This document shows, piece by piece, positions 11,597-22,089 of a stretch of DNA of 64,000 nucleotides (its first letter is position 1; every line of letters starts with the position of its first letter). Position numbers and translations under genes: made by a program. Location: assembly GCA_963556255.1 (NCBI GenBank), contig OY744615.1, positions 20,166,815 to 20,230,814 of the forward strand. The letters are read 5' to 3'. The notes beneath the pieces were generated by a model. It worked only from the letters and a program-made list of their open reading frames with translations. It was not told the origin of the DNA and did not search any database. The stretch is from Allolobophora icterica (lineage: Eukaryota; Annelida; Clitellata; Crassiclitellata; Lumbricidae).

Positions 11597-12330
11597 AGAG
11601 GGGGTAGGCCTAATAGCGCACGGAGCACAGATGTAGGACATGTAAGGACGGCCATGGAAAGTTTGGAATCAGCAGTTCGGATCAATCATCAATAATTATT
11701 GTTCGAATCTAGAGTAGTCACAGGAAGATTACCAGCTTTAATCAGTCTCCTAAATATTGTATTGTGGATATAGCCTGCCTCTTATTTTGATTAACTTTTA
11801 AGTGTTAAATTTTACTTTATAAATATATACTTCGGTTCGCGAGCTGTTCCTAGCAAAAATAGTGGTCCCTGTTCCAAAAAGTTTGAAAACCTCCGGTCTA
11901 TTAGGCTAGAGTCTAGAATACAATATTTTATTTAGACTAATAACCCAGTGTTAAATTTCAGGTCTCATCGCAACTAGGGCCTAATTATAAGAGTGTGCAG
12001 TAGGCCCTATTTAACGCTAGGCCTATCTGATGGTTGGTGCTATTATGGCCAACCACTGGTGACTCTTCTTTACTGTGCATCGTTTTGATGTAATAGTACA
12101 GTTGTAAATGAAGTTTAACATCATAATTATAGGCTAGCACACAGAGTGCCTCAGATTTTATTTGTTCTTTGAGCTGTGCTGTATAAATGTTCAATTACAA
12201 TAAAATGTCTTTTGAATCTTTCCGAGAGAGTGAAATTAGATCAACATGTCAAATGAAGCCCCTACAGGACCGATGCAGAGCCCACTACAGAGCTTGGGTC
12301 CATCCAATCCATCAGGAGAAGTCATCTTGG
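11597..12330. other. no gene or repeat recognised
   Basis: The sequence is A/T-rich with several TAGGCCTA-type words (for example near 11606 and 12018). I see no supported coding sequence or terminal repeats. Confidence 0.5.
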
Positions 12331-13293
12331 CAGTCTTGTTGTCAAGACCTTAAACCTCAAGACCAAGACCAAGACCAAGACTTTGAACCTCAAGACCAAG
12401 ACCAAGACATTGAACCTCGAGACCAATACCAAGACCAAGACTTTGAACCTCAAGACCAAGACCAAGACCTTGAACCTCAAGACCAAGACCGAGACCAAGA
12501 CCCAAAAATCACATTCAGCCCAAGACTTCTTTTCCTTAAAAAAATTATCAAGTCGGACTCTTCGCTATTTAAATGAAAACATGAGTATTTTATTTTATTC
12601 AATCAAAAAACTCCAAATGCAGACTGCAGAGAATTCCGAATTCGTATTTACAAAAGTCCTTCATGCAAAATGTTATTCCAAATTTATGCCTTTTGTATTT
12701 ATAAAAATCAATTCACTCAGAATTTTCTGACCAAGACGTGACTTGTGGGCCTCATAAAAATTCTGCCATGTGAAAAGATACGTTCTACAGGTGATGAAGT
12801 CGCTGGCACACACAGTAGCTTTTCAAGCACTGGATGTCAATGTACAAATCGTGATCCTTTTTTTAAATCCTGCCATGGTTATCAGACCGTCTGGCTTCAG
12901 AAAAAGGCTCGGCAGGGCTTCCAGACACAGCATAACTTACACGTATATACACGTATACAGTTGCTGCTGCCTATGGGTTTCCTGACGAACAAAACTTGCA
13001 TCCGTTCGTAGGTATTTGTCGTAGGCTATGATGCAAACAGGCTTAATTTTAAAATTCTTGAGTTTTGTTAATGACTGTTCATATTGACAGCCGGTCTTGG
13101 TCTTGGTCTTGCCGGTCTTGGTCTTGCGAGACCAAAACCAAGGCTTTGAACCTCAAGACCAAGACCAAGACTTTGAACCTCAAGACCAAGACCAAGACCT
13201 TTGGTCTCAAGACCAAGACCAAGACCAAGACTTTTAAAAACGAACTCGAGTGCACTCGAGACCAAGACCTTGGTCTCGAGGACAACAAGTCTG
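12331..13293. mobile_element. non-autonomous hAT element with GACCAAGACC subterminal arrays, copy 1
   Basis: The ends are CAGTCTTGTTGTC and GACAACAAGTCTG, near-perfect inverted repeats. They are flanked by CATCTTGG (12323-12330) and CGTCTTGG (13294-13301), a 7/8 target duplication. Just inside the left end lies an array of CAAGACCAAGACC units separated by TTGAACCT (12345-12505). A second array lies inside the right end (13090-13280). The right end also has a perfect 16-bp palindrome CTCGAGTGCACTCGAG at 13245-13260. Open frames here (DQDQD, KTKTL, LGLGLE repeats) are by-products of the array. Two related copies lie at 14447-15505 and 27544-28365. No transposase is present. Confidence 0.9.
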
Positions 13294-13333
13294 CGTCTTG
13301 GGCACAATCAAGTCTACAACTATATAATATAAG

Positions 13334-13537
13334 CAGGGGCGTAACTTTGGTCTAAAAAGTGTGTGGCGGGGGGTAATAATTTCCTACATATACACGGAGT
13401 GAGTCGGAGACGGCGATCTCTGGGAAGGCTCAGTAATAAAATATTGATTGGCATTGTTTAAAAAGTGTGGGGTACGGTACCCCAGTCCAAAGCGTGGGGG
13501 TACGAGTACCCTCGTACCCACACAAATTACGCCTATG
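13334..13537. mobile_element. hAT-like MITE (CATAGGCGTAA family), reverse copy
   Basis: It starts CAGGGGCGTAACTTTGG and ends AATTACGCCTATG. It is a reverse-orientation relative of 58425-58626 and shares the internal words aatattgattggcat and gatctctgggaag. The flanking octamers (aatataag and caactaag) agree at only five positions, so the target duplication is decayed. Confidence 0.7.
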
Positions 13538-13677
13538 CAACTAAGTCAAGTCAATTTGACTGGCTTAATGCTGTTCAGTTGCGAGGAAGTCGATGATCGT
13601 TCAAAGCAAGTGATTTTTTAATCAACGAGGTCAAGTATATTTTCTTTTCATTTTAAAAGGACGTGTACGATTTAGAG

Positions 13678-14020
13678 CAGGGGTGCCCAACCTTTTCTTG
13701 CATACGGGCAGCTATAATTTTTTTTAAGCAGGCGGCAGGTCGGCAGCAAGTGATTTTTCACAGCGCCTCAAAAGAAAATAGGCCTAGCTACTTGTGAATG
13801 TTTAATTTAGATTCTTAAAAAAGTCCAACAGGCACTACTAGGTAGTATAGGTCACTAGAACTTACAACACTAAATTTCCTTCCAGATTAACTGTAACAGA
13901 GTCACTTAGTCAGTGTTAAAACTGGGCTTCATTTCCAAATTTTAATTTTAAAAAGTGGTCGTGCGTGCTGCCAATCAGCAGCCCGCGGGTCGCATGCGGC
14001 CAGCGGGTTGGCCATCACTA
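13678..14020. mobile_element. hAT-type MITE with CAGGGGTGCCCAACC end
   Basis: The left end CAGGGGTGCCCAACC faces a right end GGGTTGGCCATCACTA, an imperfect inverted repeat. The right end also has the GCCCGCGGGTCGCATGCGGCC-like run that I know from hAT-Charlie-like elements. The flanking octamers atttagag and aattagac agree at six positions. Confidence 0.7.
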
Positions 14021-14446
14021 AATTAGACCTATATGAATATAACACCCTTTTTTGCTTCAAGTAAAAAGGTTCCATTTAAGGAGGACAACTAGGCCTACAC
14101 GTCTACCAGAATTCTCAGCTGCGACACTGGTATGGCTTGAAGGTCTACTACTACTCGTGTGCGCGCGCTTTTTTGTGCGCATGCATGTACAAACTAATTA
14201 CCGCTGGCGATACACCGTTCATACATTGGTAATTTGGGAGGACTGGTGTGAAAGGTTGCCTTTGACAGAATACAGTTGTCGTTTAAGGCTCTTAGCTGTG
14301 CGTATTTGTTGGATTTGATTTTATGCACGGACCTGTACAATTCATTTAAAAATCTCACCTCTTTAAGGATTCCTACCCTAAACCATCCGATCTTCTGCCT
14401 TCAAACTTCAAAGCTTTCTCGTCCTCAATGAAAGCCGCCTTAGCAG
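14021..14446. other. no gene recognised
   Basis: No supported feature lies between the two flanking hAT-type elements. The 88-codon frame at 14052-14318 has no recognisable motif. Confidence 0.5.
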
Positions 14447-15505
14447 CAGTCTTGGTGCCAAGAACTCAAACCTCAAGACCAAGACCAAGACTTTGGACAT
14501 CAAGACCAAGACCAAGACTTTAAACCTCGAGACCAAGACCAAGACCAAGACTTTGAACCTCGAGATCAAGACCAAGACTTTGAACCTCGAGACTGAGACC
14601 GAGACCAAGACCCCAAAAAATCACATTCAGGCCAAGACTTCTTTTTCTTAAAAAAACTGTCAAGTCGGAAAAATGTTATTCCAGATGCCTTTTGTATTAA
14701 AACAATTCGCTCAGAATTTTCTGACCAATACGTGCCTTGTGGAGCCTCATAAAAAGTGAAAAAAAACTTTCCATAGGTGCTGAAGTCGCTGGAACAGACA
14801 GTAGCTTTTCATGCACTGGATTTATATGTACAAATCGTAAGCCTTTTTAAAAATCCTCCCATGGTTTATCAGACCGTCTACTCAGAAAAAACCTCGGCAG
14901 GGCTTCCCGATACAGCATAACTTAGTTGCAGCTGCCGATGGGTTTTCCTGACCAACAAGACTTGTATCAGTCCGTAGGTATTTTGTCGTAGGCTATGATG
15001 CAAACAGGCTTGATAAATTTTTAATTCTTGAGTTTTGTTAAATGACTGTTCATATTGACAACCGGTCTTGGTCTTGATCTTGTGAGACCAAGATTTTGAA
15101 CCTCAAGACCAAGACCAAGACTTTGAACTTCAAGACCAAGACGTTTGGTCTCAAGACCAAGACCAAGACCTTGATCTCGAGGACCAGGGGCGCCGCCAGG
15201 CTTTAAAAAATTGGACGCACACCCCTCCCGTCTCCTCCCATCCACATCCGTCCTCTGTCTGCCACTAGTAGTCATACACTGAAAATGACTCAGAGTGACT
15301 CATAAAAGTACAGTATAACACATGCATATGATATCATATGATATTATTTATACATAGGCCTACTGTATGGTAAACCAAAATTACACAGTGAAATTGTCAA
15401 AAATAGCGATGCGATGCCTAATCCTTGTGTGGATTTGATTTGGTGGGTGGACGCACGTGCGTCCAGTGCGTCACGCTGCCGGCGCCCCTGTCGAGGACAA
15501 GTCTG
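14447..15505. mobile_element. non-autonomous hAT element with GACCAAGACC arrays, copy 2 (host of a nested MITE)
   Basis: It starts CAGTCTTGG and ends GAGGACAAGTCTG, flanked by CTTAGCAG (14439-14446) and CTTAGCGG (15506-15513), a 7/8 target duplication. The arrays lie at about 14468-14615 and 15060-15180. The interior matches copy 1 (tcagaattttctgacca, gtagctttt), with small deletions. The 306-bp element at 15185-15490 sits in its right terminal region. Confidence 0.9.
15185..15490. mobile_element. nested hAT-type MITE with CAGGGGCGCCG end
   Basis: The ends CAGGGGCGCCGCCAG and CTGCCGGCGCCCCTG are inverted repeats. It is flanked by a perfect 8-bp duplication TCGAGGAC at 15177-15184 and 15491-15498, both inside copy 2 of the GACCAAGACC family. 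It is therefore younger than its host. The interior has no transposase; an 84-codon minus frame crossing its left half is mostly array-derived. Confidence 0.93.
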
Positions 15506-15570
15506 CTTAGCGGCTACTCTGCCTCCTCTCTTTGGCAACTGAACTCAGGCCTCCACTAGACATCGTTCTC

Positions 15571-15795
15571 CTGGGGAGGGGGATAGAGTAGTGGTAACCT
15601 TCATGGCCAGGAGAGCTTAAGGTACGCGGATCGACTCCCGCAACCCCCATCTAGGGCGGCGCCTTGTGTGGCTGTCAAACCGTGTGTTTAGTTAAGATAT
15701 TGAACTATTGATTGTACTTTCATGTTTCAATGTAATCTTACTGCGTCTGTCAGTTTGAAATAATAAAGAATATAATTATTATTATTATTATTATT
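15571..15795 (+). mobile_element. probable tRNA-derived SINE with (ATT) tail
   Basis: The head holds an A-box-like GATAGAGTAGTGGTAA and a B-box-like GGATCGACTCC, about 40 bases apart, as in RNA polymerase III promoters. A LINE-like body follows and then AATAAAGAATATAATTATTATT. Head, body and simple-repeat tail are the layout of a tRNA-derived SINE. I cannot name the parent tRNA. Confidence 0.6.
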
Positions 15796-15872
15796 TTTTT
15801 TTGCCCCGAGGTATACAGGATCCCTCAGGGACTTCAATATTAACTAATGTAAAAAAAGTGTCCGAAATGGCC

Positions 15873-16277
15873 CTATTCGTCTGTTTCCTGGCTGGCGAAA
15901 GTACCCTTAAAAGCTACAGCGTTGAAACGCTGTATCGTTATCGATAGGCGTTGGTATAAGAAAGAGGTCTCACGTGGGTCCCTCGTAACCGTGCATAGCT
16001 TCTGTCCCAGGTCCGAAAGGAAACTCAGGCCTTCGTTGTTGATCGGGCCCAGGGTTTCGAAGGCCAGAGGGATGAAGAGGTGTGTCGAGGATATTTCGGT
16101 GTATTTGTCGATTTTGCGGGTCGACGCCCTCTCGGCAGCCGCGCCGGCAGTTTGGGAGGTATCCGGCAAGTAGGAAGCGGCCAGAGTGTCTGTTACGGTC
16201 GCATCCCAGACAAGGCATCGCCCGACGCGCCAAGGAATGAGAGTGAGGCCATCTGGTCTCCTGCCGTCTGTCCTCAC
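15873..16277 (-). mobile_element. non-LTR retrotransposon ORF2 C-terminal fragment
   Basis: A 134-codon minus frame reads PDGLTLIPWRVGRCLVWDAT near its start, then LAASYLPDTSQTAGAAAE and FIPLAFETLGPINNEGLSFL. I know this as the C-terminal portion of a LINE-type reverse transcriptase polyprotein common in cnidarians and other invertebrates. In that family PWxxGRxLVWDxT and ETLGP are conserved. Its 5' end on this strand abuts the (ATT)n microsatellite. The rest of the polyprotein is absent. Confidence 0.8.
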
Positions 16278-16290
16278 GAGGCCAGCGGGC

Positions 16291-16383
<93 letters not shown>
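16291..16383. repeat. (ATT)n microsatellite
   Basis: About 31 uninterrupted ATT/AAT triplets. The long poly-I, poly-Y and poly-L frames across it are artefacts. Confidence 0.98.
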
Positions 16384-16384
<1 letters not shown>

Positions 16385-17489
16385 ACCCCTCTGATACGAC
16401 GCAGCATGTGAATAAGCTGGTGCTCTGCACCAAGCTTTACAGTAGTGCTTTAGATGTTTGGAGTTTACAATTGATTTACAGTAAAATTGAACTCAAGGTA
16501 TACTGTTCACTGTTCAGGGTATAGGCCTACTGCTTGCAGCACACTGTACTCAGCAAAGTAAGCCTACAAGTACTACCTGCACGAATTACCAATGACAATA
16601 GCGATGGCGTGCTTTAAATTGGAGGTTTAAGTTCACTGTATTCATTCTACGGTAGTTGGTCAAGTTTTGTCACGTGAAATGCATGCAAGTCTTAATGGGT
16701 TTGGAGGGATGATCTGTCTGTTGATGTACACATTGTACAGGCACGATTAAAAATATTGTACAGTAAAAAAATGTACTTAGTGATGTAGCCATGGGCCCAA
16801 TAAGCCTGCCCAGGAAAGCCAGACTACAACCTCCTTCTTCAGAGGTAAATTCGACGTTGTGTCATCGCTTCTCTTTATGTTCTACAAGCCCTGGTAATGA
16901 ATTCTCAGTTTTAAATGATGAACTACAATTACTTTGGATAATGCACAAAAGCCAGGCACATACGTCGGGAAAATGTTAAGAACCAATTCAACATACTGAG
17001 AAGTTTAGCACCACAATGAAAGGACAGTAATCCTAAATTAATAGAAAAAAATATGTCATAATATAATGCACAAGAGACAGATTTCTTTCATCCCTCTTTT
17101 CAGCGGCTAGCAAAAGTCTAGAAGTCTAAAAGTTCTGCAGCTTCCTGAACCACCTTAACATCATATTCGTAATTGGCGATCAACATTATGCAAAACGTGA
17201 ATAAATCGATGTCATATCTTGAACTTTATCAAATTGAACGCGTGTGGAATGTGACGAATTTAGCATCGTATTATCTTCTACATATCTGGCAAAAGTCCGC
17301 TCACAGAACATAGATTTCCGTATGCAGCAAGAGCATGTCGAAGAAACTTTGATGACTCTGCATAGAAGTTGTGAAACTGTATTGCTGAAACAACTCAACT
17401 TGTAACATTCAACTCGTGTCTTTGAATATTCAACTATTTTTGCAAGCATTTGAAAAAACCCTTCAGAATGAAAATACACAAAGTTTTAT
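16384..17489. other. no gene recognised
   Basis: I see no supported coding sequence or element ends. A/T-rich sequence grades into the satellite-like region that follows. Confidence 0.5.
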
Positions 17490-18700
17490 GCATATGGAAG
17501 GCCGCATGGAGTTGCACGTTTCGCCCCTCTAGCTAAGTCACATCAATTTCATCACACTAACTCTTCAAAAATGCACCAGTTTATATGCTTTGCATATGTG
17601 CTTCACACGAAACCTCTCGTTTCTAACAAATTGTAGCTCCAACGCTTTGCCAGAACTATCATGTATAGTCGGCCGAATTTTTGCAAAACTGCAGCATTTT
17701 ACAGACTTTGCAAACGTCTTTTAATCAAAAGCACTCGTTTTCAATACAATTTACAGCCGCATGCTTCGTTCCCACAAGCTAGAGCTGTCATACATATCAG
17801 TTTCGCCGTAAAAATGCTCATTTTGCGCGCTATTCACATGTGCCTCAATCTAAAACATGTCTTTTCCAACTAATTCAACGAGGTACTTTACTGCATTTGG
17901 CGCTAGAACTATGTTACACACCAATTCTATCATCCGAAATCTTCAAAAATATACAATTTTAAGTGTTTTACAAGTGTGCTTCAATCGAGACACACTTTTT
18001 TTCTACAAACTGTGTTTGTAAAAATCACCTCCATGAATAAACTTCAGCTAGAAATAATATACCTAGCATTTCCATCACCGGAATTCTCTAAAAATGCAAC
18101 ATGCTTTCCAATCGAAAACACTCTGTTCCCACAAATTGCAAACACATGTTTCATGCTTCATCAGTTAAAACTCTCATACACGTCAGTTCCATCACCAAAA
18201 ATTTACAAAAGATGTACAGTTTCACAGGCTTTTCACATACATTTCACTAAAAGTTTAAGTTTCCGTAAATTGCATCTTCAGACTTCACACATCTCCAGCT
18301 AGAACTAACATACATAACAGTTTCGCCACCCAAACGATGTGAAATGTATCATTTTACAGACTTTGCACATACCCTTCAATCGAAAATCTACCTTGCCCAC
18401 AAACTGCATCTACATTCTTGGACCTCCGAAGTAAACTACATCGCTCAAACGCTACAAGACTGCAACTTTTACATGTCTTTTCATTAAAAAGCGATTCATT
18501 TCCACAAATCCACTTATACACCCGTTGCACAATAGCGTCTACGTAACCAAAACCGTGCGAACCCGAGCGCAGCTTACTAATTAGCCTTACTTTCAAGCAC
18601 TCAAACATTTGAAACATCTTACATATTCACCGTCCAATCGCATAGAACTACACATTCTTTTTCATAAGTTGCATATTTTAACTCTCAAGCTCAAAATGTG
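17490..18700. repeat. decayed satellite, period about 125 bp
   Basis: The word agctagaactatcatacat recurs in varied form at about 17649, 17781, 17901, 18047, 18168 and 18296, spaced 120-146 bases. Between these, gtttcgccacc-, tttacagactttgca- and caatcgaaaacactc-like words recur in the same order. Divergence is high, so this is an old tandem array. Short frames across it are not genes. Confidence 0.65.
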
Positions 18701-20760
18701 TGATAGAGTTCGCTAAGATTGCACGTCTACAGCCAAACGTATGTAAAATGTTGGACACTGCACACGTTCCTGCCATATGCCGTGACATCTAAACCTTTCC
18801 TTGCTAATATTTCACCTTTTCGTATAAGCTGATCAGCTAAAACACACAAATCAGCGTGCAAATCTTTCGTTGAAACGAAGAAAGTTGTAATTTTAGTATA
18901 GAAACGGTCATCGCAAGCACTCGTGCAACTCAAAAGTTCACATTTTACTGTGCAAACCTTCATGTCAGCTCTCCTCGCATCCTAAAAGACCTAAGTTTCT
19001 CTCCTCTCATGTGTCTCTACATTCACAAAAAATTGTATGTTTGCTACATAAACTCTCTTCACAGCTGGCTTTACAACGTAAGACAGGTCAGTTTTGCAAT
19101 GTCTTGCACATCTTTGTAACATAGAAGTTTGAATTTTACTGTAAAATGCTTCATGCAACTTACAATTCATGAGTTTGATAAGTAAATTCTCAATCAAACT
19201 GCATATGCAAACGTAAAAGTCGTCAGTTTGCTACATAAACCTTCAACCATGCATCTTGGTAACATAAACGTTGCCATTTAGCATGTACGCTCTCATGCCC
19301 TGCGTCTTTGCAGGCTAAAGTTGGCATTTTGCTGTAGAAATCATCGTTCCATTTGTCTGCACAATGTAGAAAGACTTAATCTTACCATCGCTTCATATGC
19401 CTCAGCAGTCTAAAATGTGTAATTTTACAATATGAACCTCCACTCAAACTGCCTGACCAGACCTACGAGCAGCAATTTATCATAAAACATTCGTCTCGTG
19501 CGACTTTGCATCTATCGAAAGAAAATTTCAACATGTAAATCAGCTTTTCAACCTAAAAACCTTCGTCTCAAACATCTTACAGTCTTAAAAGTTGTCAACT
19601 ACTGTAAAACCCACTGCATCCACCGGCTTTGCAAAGTAGAAAGTTGTAATTTTAGAAATCACATGTGTCTCCAGAACTTAAAAGTTGCCATTTTAGAGTA
19701 GAAACTATCATCCAATTACCTTTCCAACGTAGAAAGTCGGACTTTTACCCTAAAAACCCTTGTCTCAACCGTCTTTACAAACTAAATTCGTAAGCTTCAT
19801 ACTCAAACTATCATTCCATACGTATTTGGAAACTTAACAGTCCTAAGTTTAACGTAAAAGTCGTCAGATCACACGTCTTGATAATCAAAATGTTGTTATT
19901 TTAATGCACGAGTCAGTATTTCAAGCAGCATGGAAATCGAAAATTCAGAATTTAGTGTACAAAATGTCAAACTGTGCATTGTTTCACCATAAGATTTGTA
20001 AGTTTAATGTACAGTTCAGTATTTCAAACAGCTTAGGAATATACAAGTCAGAAGATTGATAGAGAAAACTTCAAACGATGAGATATTTCACCATAAGAGT
20101 TGTAATTTAATCGTGTTAGGAATCAAAAAGTTGTACTTTTAATACACAGGTCAGTATTTCACCCGATGTTTCAGCCTAAGAGTTGTAATTTAGCTGTACA
20201 AGTCATCCCATGCACATTAGGACAGATTCCGTCAGAGCATCCAACTCCATCTGATATTTTACCATACAAATCATTATTCCACGAATTTTAACAATCTAAA
20301 AGCATAATTGTACTGTAGAAACTTCCACCACGTCCATCCAACATGTCTTTGCAATCTAGAAAACTATACGTTTGATGCTCAAACTCTCATTCCATTTGCG
20401 CGTGCACATCTTAGGTTAAGCGTACAAGTCTTTGTAACCTACATTTGATATTTTAGTGCACAAGTCAGCATTTCATTCATCTTAGGAACCTTAAGGTCAG
20501 AATTTTAGTGTGTAAGACGTAAAACTATGCGTTGTTGCATGCTAAGAGTTGCAATTTAATCGTACACATAATCGAACCACATATTTTGAAAATCTATATA
20601 AGTTGTAATTTGTAGTCAGAACATCCAACTCTATCTGTCTTTGCAAACTAAAAGTATTAAGCGTCCTACTCAAACTACCATTCCATTTGTCTTTTCAGCA
20701 TGCAAGTCGTAAGCTTGCTATGCCAACTTTTGTACCATATGTAAAACGTACAAATAAAGA
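18701..20760. repeat. decayed satellite, period about 52 bp
   Basis: A core like CTAAAAGTTGTAATTTTA followed by a GTANAAGTC-like piece recurs about every 50-55 bases (for example near 19311, 19580, 19632, 19671, 19725, 19828, 19880 and 20089). Copies differ greatly. It appears continuous with the 125-bp array to its left, and both end at the PC4-domain gene. Confidence 0.65.
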
Positions 20761-20783
20761 AGTCATATTTCAGTTTAATAAAC

Positions 20784-20789
20784 TTTATT
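20784..20789 (-). terminator. poly(A) signal of the PC4-domain gene
   Basis: TTTATT on the plus strand reads AATAAA on the minus strand, about 62 bases after the stop codon at 20852. This implies a short 3' UTR. Confidence 0.65.
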
Positions 20790-20851
20790 AAATCATGAAC
20801 TGGTTGTCTTTTTGTCTACTCTACTCAAATGTCATATATGAAAGTTAAGTC

Positions 20852-21968
20852 TCATTCCTTTAACTCACTAAAGTGATCCAGTCCTAATGGATTGCATTCT
20901 AGACAGTTTAAATAGCCCATTTGGTTCGCATGATCCTCACTGGCGTAGCAGGGTGTACCGACTTTGAGTTCTGGTACTTGCTGGTGAAGTTCATCAATCC
21001 TTGAAATGAGCGATTCCCATTCCGTCAATCGTAGTGCGATGCCGCTACGTGTTGGTCGTTCCCCTTTACTGTTTGGTGGTCGGAAATAGCGACGAATGTT
21101 GACACACTTTACATCCTTGGAGATTGTAACGTAGTAGCGTCCACCAATATGTTGAAAATATTCTACCGGTTGGTTCGCCTTTAGCAAGTCAACACTTCTA
21201 TCTATGTCGTTTAAATGATGTATGAACGTTGCCCACCTGGCTTTGGTGAAGTTGACACCCTTTCTCGTCGGGTAAAGCTTGTCATGTCCCGTATTGTATT
21301 CTCGCACATGTATCAGAAGGTTATCTCTGTAGATGCTCGCTGACAGGTAACGGTTGTTGCCAATAGTTTCCTTAAACATTTCTGTCTTGCCTCGTTTTAA
21401 AACTTCCTACAAATACATAATTATGTCTTTGTTATACATGTAGTTTATGTACATATGAATATATAAACAGTCATAACCGTGAGATCCCTAGAGCCGATGC
21501 ATACATACATACATACATACATACATACATACATACATACATACATACATACATACATACATACATACATACATACATACATACATACATACATACATAC
21601 ATACATACAATCATACATACATACATACATACATACATACATACATACATACATACATACATACATACATACATACATACATACATACATACATACATAC
21701 ATACATACATACATACATACATACATACATACATACATACATACATACATACATACATACATACATACATACATACATACATACATACATACATACATAC
21801 ATACATAAATCATTTAGTCAAGCAAAATTATGGAAAAATTCAAACATTTATGTTAGTAATGACAGTGTTGTTAAAAGTTACTTTATATTAGAAAATAGTA
21901 TATTCACATATACTTACAGTCGTTGCAGCTGTAGAAGGCGTAGCAGACGTAGGAGATCTGATGAACAT
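20852..21968 (-). CDS. two-exon protein with tandem PC4/SUB1-like domains
   Basis: Exon 1 is 21918-21968 (17 codons, starting MFIRSPTSATPS). Its donor reads ACT then gtaagt. Exon 2 is 20852-21406, after a TTTGTAG acceptor. Both join in phase 0 to give 201 residues. Residues about 35-86 (RYLSASIYRDNLLIHVREY, then LYPTRKGVNF) fit the PC4 p15 single-stranded DNA-binding fold, which is known for the order RYVxISxFxGKxxVDIREY and GKKGISL. A second, more diverged copy spans about 105-156 (RYYVTISKDVKCVNIRRYF, RSGIALRLTEWESL). The tail has PCYASEDHANQMGYLNCLEC, a Cys/His cluster that might bind zinc. Known PC4 acts as a nuclear transcription coactivator and ssDNA binder; that role here is inference. 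The intron carries a 307-bp (ATAC)n tract. Confidence 0.85.
21499..21807. repeat. (ATAC)n microsatellite in the PC4-gene intron
   Basis: About 77 tetranucleotide copies with a single break (ATACAATCATAC) at about 21607-21615. The frames reading YVCM and YIHT repeats are artefacts. Confidence 0.98.
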
Positions 21969-22044
21969 CTTCTTGTAGTTGATTAACGAGTGATATATTG
22001 ACTCTATTTTCGAGCGAACTATAAGAATAATGCTTAGTCAGGAA

Positions 22045-22052
22045 CTTTTATA
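22045..22052 (-). promoter_or_regulatory. TATA-like box upstream of the PC4-domain gene
   Basis: On the minus strand TATAAAAG lies about 77 bases before the start codon at 21968. This suits a TATA promoter with a short 5' UTR. No other element was identified. Confidence 0.5.
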
Positions 22053-22089
22053 ATGTCACAGACAATGGGTGTTCATATCTGTGCGCTCA

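Noticed and set aside
12345..12505. CRISPR-like regular repeats
   Set aside because: The units are short, tandem and lack unique spacers, and they lie within a transposon of a eukaryotic genome.
12187..13355. DQDQD, KTKTL and LGLGLE repeat proteins
   Set aside because: All derive from GACCAAGACC arrays inside non-autonomous hAT-type elements; the arrays are open in most frames on both strands.
15571..15795. The SINE as a protein-coding exon
   Set aside because: Pol III box spacing and the simple-repeat tail explain it better; no frame is open through it.
16080..16524. Frames ending in poly-L, poly-I or poly-Y
   Set aside because: They run through the (ATT)n microsatellite; only the LINE fragment at 15873-16277 is meaningful.
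21445..21813. Long frames of repeated MYVC / YIHT residues
   Set aside because: They are translations of the (ATAC)n microsatellite on both strands.
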